DNA of 64,000 nt from Bacillota bacterium (GTDB lineage: Bacteria > Bacillota > Bacilli > Desulfuribacillales > Desulfuribacillaceae). The notes beneath the pieces were generated by a model. The model was not told the DNA's origin. It ran no database searches and was given only the letters and a program-made list of their open reading frames with translations. The translations under genes were made by a program, and so were the position numbers. The stretch is from the NCBI GenBank assembly GCA_023388635.1, contig JAEWFW010000058.1, forward strand, positions 29,552-93,551. The letters run 5' to 3'. Shown here in pieces: positions 59,840 to 64,000 of this stretch. Numbering within the stretch: position 1 is the stretch's first letter; each line of letters starts with the position of its first letter.

Positions 59840-61756
59840 ATGTGTGGTATATGTGGATTTTATACAAAGGAAATAATAGGGGATCGTGAAGCGGAACAAC
59901 GCCAAATATTAGAGAGCATGACGAATCAAATTATCCATCGCGGACCGGATGATTTCGGTTATCATCTTAGTGATCGTACTGCGCTAGGGTTTCGCCGATT
60001 AAGCATTATCGATTTACATGGCGGTCACCAGCCTTTAACCAATGAAGACGGCACGGTTTGGATTGCATTTAATGGTGAAATATATAATTACATAGAATTG
60101 CGCGAGGAATTACTGATGAAGGGGCATGTATTTGCCACGGACTCCGATACGGAGGTCATTGTACACCTATACGAAGAGATGGGGATACGATGTGCTGAAC
60201 GCTTGCGGGGGATGTTTGCTTTTCTAATTTGGGACGAAAAGCACGGGAGATTATGCGGTGCAAGGGATCCATTTGGTATTAAGCCGCTGTATTATACAGA
60301 GACGTCGGAGCGTTACGCCTTTGCTTCGGAAATTAAGAGCTTACTGCAATTGCCGGAGTATCAGGCAGAAGTCGATGAGCAATCATTTTTAAATTATCTG
60401 ACATTTCAGTATGTACCCGATCCGATGACGATGTTTAAAGGGATCAAGAAAATACCGGCGGCACATTATTTTATTGTCGAGGACAAGCAGATGCGTATCG
60501 AACGGTACTGGCAAGTTGCGTTTCAGCCGGACGAAACGAAGCCGCTATCTTATTTTGTCGAAGGAATTCGCGATGTGATGCGCGATTCGGTGAAATCGCA
60601 TTTGGTAAGTGACGTTCCGCGCGGAGCGTTTCTGTCATCGGGAATTGACTCCAGTAGCATTGTGGCAATGGTGAAAGAATTAGAGGATGTGTCTACGTTT
60701 ACCGTGGGCTTTGACACAGGGAAATACAACGAAACCGCCTATGCACGGGAGACGGCGAATTATATCGGTACGAATCACCGCGATTTGACGATTACTTCAG
60801 AGATGTTTTGGTCGAATCTGCCGCGGCTTGTCTGGCATCAAGATGAACCGGTTGCAGACCCGTCGGCGATCGCCTTGTATTTCGTGGCAAAGATCGCTAG
60901 TGAACATATTACGGTAGTGCTTTCCGGCGAAGGCGCCGATGAGATTTTCGGCGGGTATAATATTTATCATGAACCGGAATCCTTAAAGATGTTTCAGTAT
61001 TTGCCATCGAGTATGCGCAAGGCACTGGCGGATGTCGCTGACGTTTTGCCAAACGGTGTCAAAGGAAAGAGTTTTTTACAGCGTGGAGCCAAGACGGTGG
61101 AAGAGCGCTTTTTCGGCAACGCATTTCTATTCAATGAGCAAGAAAAATCGCAGTTATCTAGCCTAGAACGGCGCTTTTTGGAGTATTACAAGAAGCCGCT
61201 CGATATTACCGGAGAAATATATGCAAGAGCCACCGGTTATGACGATATTACGAAAATGCAGTATCTTGATTTACATACGTGGCTACCCGGCGATATTCTG
61301 ATGAAAGCCGACAAGATGACGATGGCGAATTCTTTGGAACTGCGCGTACCGTTTCTCGACAAAAAAGTATTTGAGTTTGCGGCGACGATTCCGACGAAAT
61401 ACCGGGTACATAACGGCACGACGAAATTCGCTTTGCGTGAAGCGATGAAAGAGATTCTGCCGGAAGAGGTCGCTAACCGTCGGAAGCTCGGTTTCCCTGT
61501 GCCGACGAGAGATTGGTTGCGTGGACCTTTGTACCAGCCGATTAGGGATTTGATTGTTGATAGCCGTACCGAATATTTGTTGAATAAAAATGAAGTTCTC
61601 AATATGTTGGACATGCATGTTTTCGGCAAAGCAGATATGAGCCGCAAAATATGGGCAATCGTCATATTCATGCTTTGGCACCGTATTTTTATCGAACAGC
61701 GTGAAGCATTTGAACCTACGGGACGTAGACGAGACTATATTGTTGTCGGTCAATAG
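59840..61756 (+). CDS. asnB: Asparagine synthase (glutamine-hydrolysing)
   Basis: 638 residues, class II amidotransferase plus synthetase. Cys2 (MCGICGF) is the N-terminal nucleophile after Met removal; then RRLSIIDLHGGHQP, FNGEIYNY, the channel, and the ATP pyrophosphatase loop LSSGIDSSS with the VLSGEGADEIFGGY segment. It makes asparagine from aspartate, glutamine and ATP. ATG 59840 follows CGGAGG; an upstream in-frame ATG would bury Cys2 and is rejected. Its 3' end overlaps a convergent gene by 41 bp. Confidence 0.96.
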   Translation: MCGICGFYTKEIIGDREAEQRQILESMTNQIIHRGPDDFGYHLSDRTALGFRRLSIIDLHGGHQPLTNEDGTVWIAFNGEIYNYIELREELLMKGHVFATDSDTEVIVHLYEEMGIRCAERLRGMFAFLIWDEKHGRLCGARDPFGIKPLYYTETSERYAFASEIKSLLQLPEYQAEVDEQSFLNYLTFQYVPDPMTMFKGIKKIPAAHYFIVEDKQMRIERYWQVAFQPDETKPLSYFVEGIRDVMRDSVKSHLVSDVPRGAFLSSGIDSSSIVAMVKELEDVSTFTVGFDTGKYNETAYARETANYIGTNHRDLTITSEMFWSNLPRLVWHQDEPVADPSAIALYFVAKIASEHITVVLSGEGADEIFGGYNIYHEPESLKMFQYLPSSMRKALADVADVLPNGVKGKSFLQRGAKTVEERFFGNAFLFNEQEKSQLSSLERRFLEYYKKPLDITGEIYARATGYDDITKMQYLDLHTWLPGDILMKADKMTMANSLELRVPFLDKKVFEFAATIPTKYRVHNGTTKFALREAMKEILPEEVANRRKLGFPVPTRDWLRGPLYQPIRDLIVDSRTEYLLNKNEVLNMLDMHVFGKADMSRKIWAIVIFMLWHRIFIEQREAFEPTGRRRDYIVVGQ

Positions 61757-62393
61757 GATCGACCAGTTTGTATGCATATGTTTCGTCGGCAGTCAGTGAT
61801 GCAGATGCACTCGGTAAAGGTTCGGCATGTACATTTGGCATGACGATGAATTCTGCGTAGTAATTTTGCGTTTGGTATACATAGTAGGTATCCGAAGTTG
61901 TGGGTAAACTTTGCGAAGTTATGGGTAAACCTTGATGTGGGATTTCATGTTCATGGAACGATGACATGGAATCTCTTTTTTGTGCGCGAATTTCCTCAAA
62001 TAAGAACCCCGGTACCGTCTCTTTGGCTGAAATATCGTAGAAAGTGCCGTCAGCAGTATTCTCAATAAAGAGCATCAACGGGGCGATGTAATGGACAGAT
62101 TGTTCCGCACATTTTTGTGCAAGCTCGGCGAGTGTCCATTCGCTGAAAATATACGTCTCCTCTAGGAGTTCCGGTGTCCCGGATTCTCCGTCACCCCAAA
62201 TTTTATAACCGATGATTGTTTGACCGGAATTGTCCGTTAGCCATTCAATTGTCAAGGATGAATTGAGGGAGTACTGCGTTTGCAGGGCAGCGACTTTGTT
62301 ATTTGAGAATTCTAATGTTGATAAATTCCATGTATATGGCGAAAATACGGCAGCAAGCAATAATATGTATGCGAGTACGATTCTGTATTTCAT
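61716..62393 (-). CDS. Hypothetical secreted or membrane-anchored protein
   Basis: 225 residues. An N-terminal hydrophobic helix (about residues 4-22) may be a signal peptide or anchor. The rest is polar with a Thr/Ser-rich repeat (LPITSQSLPTTS, residues about 160-171). No family recognised. ATG 62393 follows GGAGG. The C-terminus overlaps asnB head-on, so both may affect each other's 3' transcript. Confidence 0.65.
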   Translation of the reverse strand: MKYRIVLAYILLLAAVFSPYTWNLSTLEFSNNKVAALQTQYSLNSSLTIEWLTDNSGQTIIGYKIWGDGESGTPELLEETYIFSEWTLAELAQKCAEQSVHYIAPLMLFIENTADGTFYDISAKETVPGFLFEEIRAQKRDSMSSFHEHEIPHQGLPITSQSLPTTSDTYYVYQTQNYYAEFIVMPNVHAEPLPSASASLTADETYAYKLVDPIDRQQYSLVYVP

Positions 62394-62710
62394 GGGAGAC
62401 CTCCATTCAAGAATATATAATGTAAATCATAAAGAGTATATTGAGTATCATATGTGAGGTAACAAAGCTTCGTTTGATTCTGAAATTTCGTATATACTGA
62501 GTTGTGTTTATGATCTTACCACGAGCCAGGTTAAAAAGTTTGTTGTTTTTGCTGAACAGCTGGAGAAAAAATTCGACGTATTTTGCTTTTGTCATTTTGC
62601 TTTCGTCAAAATCGGACAGATATACTGCAAATTGACGTACACGTTGCAAGTTGTATAAAGGATTGATAGACTGAAACGTATAAAAAGTTTGGGAAAAGAG
62701 GTGTGTTGTT
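62394..62710 (+). other. 317-bp intergenic region with a promoter
   Basis: No convincing gene. TTGACG (62632-62637), a 16-bp spacer and TATAAA (62654-62659) form a promoter for the HAD gene. A minus-strand open frame crosses the region but has no ribosome binding site and overlaps the HAD start. Confidence 0.6.
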
Positions 62711-63373
62711 GTGAAAGTTGCTGTCTTTGATTTTGACGGAACACTATATCCGTGCGAAACATTTATGTTGCTTGTCAATCAATTGAAGGAACAGCAGGGA
62801 TTTGGTACCCGCTATTATTCGTTTGCTTTGCGCTATTTGCCGATCCATATCAAATATAAGCTGAATTTAGTGTCTAAATTTGAGATGAGAAAACAGACTG
62901 TCGAAATGTATATGCGGTTATTCAAAGGTTTGACAGAAGAAAGGATTGACCAGTTTTTTGAAAATATTTTTGTAAAAGTCCAGGGGAATTTGAATGAAAT
63001 TGTCGTACAAGAGCTTCTGCAAGCAAAAAGAGACGGCTATTATATTGTTTTAGTGTCGGGCGCAATGAAAAATCTGTTAGAAAAACTGTGTCGCGACCTT
63101 CCGTTAGACTGCATTATTGCTTCTGAACTCCCGATTCGCGCGGGAAGGTTTGACCCCCAAGGCAATATTTTTTATGTACAAGGTGAGGGAAAGGTAGAAA
63201 AACTGCATGAGGCTTTGCAAGGGAAGACAGTCAACTGGCAGGAAAGCATCGCTTACGCTGACAGTGGCTCAGACTTGCCTGTATTGGAGCTTGTAGGCAA
63301 GCCTGTCTGTGTAGCACCGGATGAACAATTGCGGAAGATCGCGGAGGAAAGAAGCTGGCGTGTACTTGAATAA
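62711..63373 (+). CDS. HAD-IB family (SerB-like) phosphatase
   Basis: 220 residues. Motif I VFDFDGTLY (Asp7, Asp9), motif II LVSGA, and motif III/IV YADSGSDLPVL. The IB-type helical cap (about residues 20-90) suits phosphoserine-like or phospholipid headgroup phosphates. GTG start behind AAAGAGG. Exact substrate not predictable. Confidence 0.9.
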   Translation: MKVAVFDFDGTLYPCETFMLLVNQLKEQQGFGTRYYSFALRYLPIHIKYKLNLVSKFEMRKQTVEMYMRLFKGLTEERIDQFFENIFVKVQGNLNEIVVQELLQAKRDGYYIVLVSGAMKNLLEKLCRDLPLDCIIASELPIRAGRFDPQGNIFYVQGEGKVEKLHEALQGKTVNWQESIAYADSGSDLPVLELVGKPVCVAPDEQLRKIAEERSWRVLE

Positions 63374-63397
63374 GTTAGACGCCGAACAATGCATTCA

Positions 63398-64000
63398 TTA
63401 CACCATAAACAAGATCACCATTGAGTAAGGGCTGATTTCCACTCGGGGGTGGAATTGCCAGCGGACTTCATCAATTCGCTGTGCTCGCTCGTATTCGAGC
63501 AGTTCGATCTCTTGGCGGACAATTTCGATTTCCGGATCATCGTGTTCAAGATTCTCTAGTTTCTCTAATTGACTGTGCTTTTCGGCAATTTGTGCGTCAT
63601 AATACATGTCAATTTGCCCGATCTCTTCAATCATCGTCTGATTTGCCTGTACTGCCCATTTGCTGTCGATTGATAAGACGTATTGACATAGATCTTCTTC
63701 CATGTTCGTCAGGGCTGTGGGGATATCGATTTCTGGTTGTCCGAGCAAACTGTCATGGGGTTTGACCTCTGTCAGCGGAAACATTTTCACATTGTTATAG
63801 AAATTTCTGTACAACTGACCGTTTTGCAAATTCATTCCCAGGGAGTAGAGATGATCCTGTGTCTTATCGGCAATCAGGGAAACTTTCATATTGATTAGCA
63901 AATACGGACGCAAAGTCGAACGGCTGAGGCGGGATTTCGGCGGGAAGTATTGATATAGCCTCCCGATTCGTCCGCGCCGGCGCGCTGAGTTCAGTATATT
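63398..64000 (-). CDS. YqhG-like protein, C-terminal part
   Basis: 201 codons remain open to the right edge, so the 5' end lies outside. RPYLLINMKVSLIADKTQD, NLQNGQLYRNFYNN and the acidic coiled region (about 60 residues from the C-terminus), ending in HPRVEISPYSMVILFM, follow the order I recall for B. subtilis YqhG. Function unknown. An internal ATG at 63889 is unlikely to be the start because the frame continues well upstream. Confidence 0.55.
   Translation of the reverse strand, partial: NILNSARRRGRIGRLYQYFPPKSRLSRSTLRPYLLINMKVSLIADKTQDHLYSLGMNLQNGQLYRNFYNNVKMFPLTEVKPHDSLLGQPEIDIPTALTNMEEDLCQYVLSIDSKWAVQANQTMIEEIGQIDMYYDAQIAEKHSQLEKLENLEHDDPEIEIVRQEIELLEYERAQRIDEVRWQFHPRVEISPYSMVILFMV

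Noticed and set aside
62407..62778. 123-codon minus-strand ORF with a protein-like stretch (YLSDFDESKMTKAKYV)
   Set aside because: It overlaps the HAD gene start and promoter, has no ribosome binding site at any internal start, and I recognise no family. It could be a decayed gene; a BLASTP hit would change this.
1..64000. rRNA, tRNA, phage or insertion-sequence genes
   Set aside because: No transposase, integrase or structural RNA signature was recognised on either strand, although a tRNAscan or Infernal run could find something missed by eye.

Overview
The window looks like chromosomal DNA of a motile, low-to-mid GC Bacillota (Firmicutes). Strong AGGAGG-type ribosome binding sites, frequent GTG/TTG starts, CheC/CheD/CheX chemotaxis proteins, a comG-like pseudopilus operon, a YIEGIA-family gene pair (a family typical of endospore formers) and a YqhG-like protein all point that way. 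An RND pump without a neighbouring outer-membrane channel fits a single-membrane cell but does not prove it. I cannot name the genus. I saw no rRNA, tRNA, CRISPR array, phage module or intact insertion sequence.

Layout. 1-8.6 kb is accessory-looking: a truncated YafY-type regulator, a DJ-1/PfpI protein, a methyltransferase, a broken GNAT::Nudix fusion, a lipoprotein serpin, and a four-gene operon (VWA/solute-binding lipoprotein, XpaC, second solute-binding protein, TelA). 8.7-17.6 kb holds an orphan FliD-like gene with a sigma-D-type promoter, an MFS transporter, a GNAT, an Ntn amidohydrolase with an AraC/GyrI regulator, PhzF, DegV and a lipoate ligase. 17.7-32.6 kb holds a TetR-controlled RND pump with a 24-bp palindromic operator, an alanine/glycine symporter, the YIEGIA pair, a GntR-ABC operon, a rhodanese lipoprotein and a metallophosphoesterase.

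32.6-40.8 kb holds an ABC-F ribosome-protection protein behind a leader-peptide/attenuator region, a TSCPD protein with glycerol kinase, a small (p)ppGpp synthetase, a 14-TM MFS pump, and a manganese module: a DtxR/MntR-like regulator, a candidate yybP-ykoY riboswitch with terminator, and MntP. 41.0-53.0 kb is a compact signalling island: two hemerythrins, CheX, a receptor, HD-GYP, receiver-GGDEF, an orphan HPt, CheY, CheC, CheD, STAS and two GGDEF-EAL proteins, but no CheA or CheW. It appears to link oxygen/redox sensing, chemotaxis adaptation and c-di-GMP.

53.1-64 kb holds HtpX, a seven-gene comG-like pseudopilus operon ending in shikimate kinase, asparagine synthetase B, a secreted hypothetical protein, a HAD-IB hydrolase and a partial YqhG-like gene. 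The most promising unexplained unit is the 4.2-8.6 kb operon, where two visibly paralogous solute-binding domains (one fused to a MIDAS-containing VWA domain) accompany XpaC and TelA. The chemotaxis/c-di-GMP/hemerythrin island is second.
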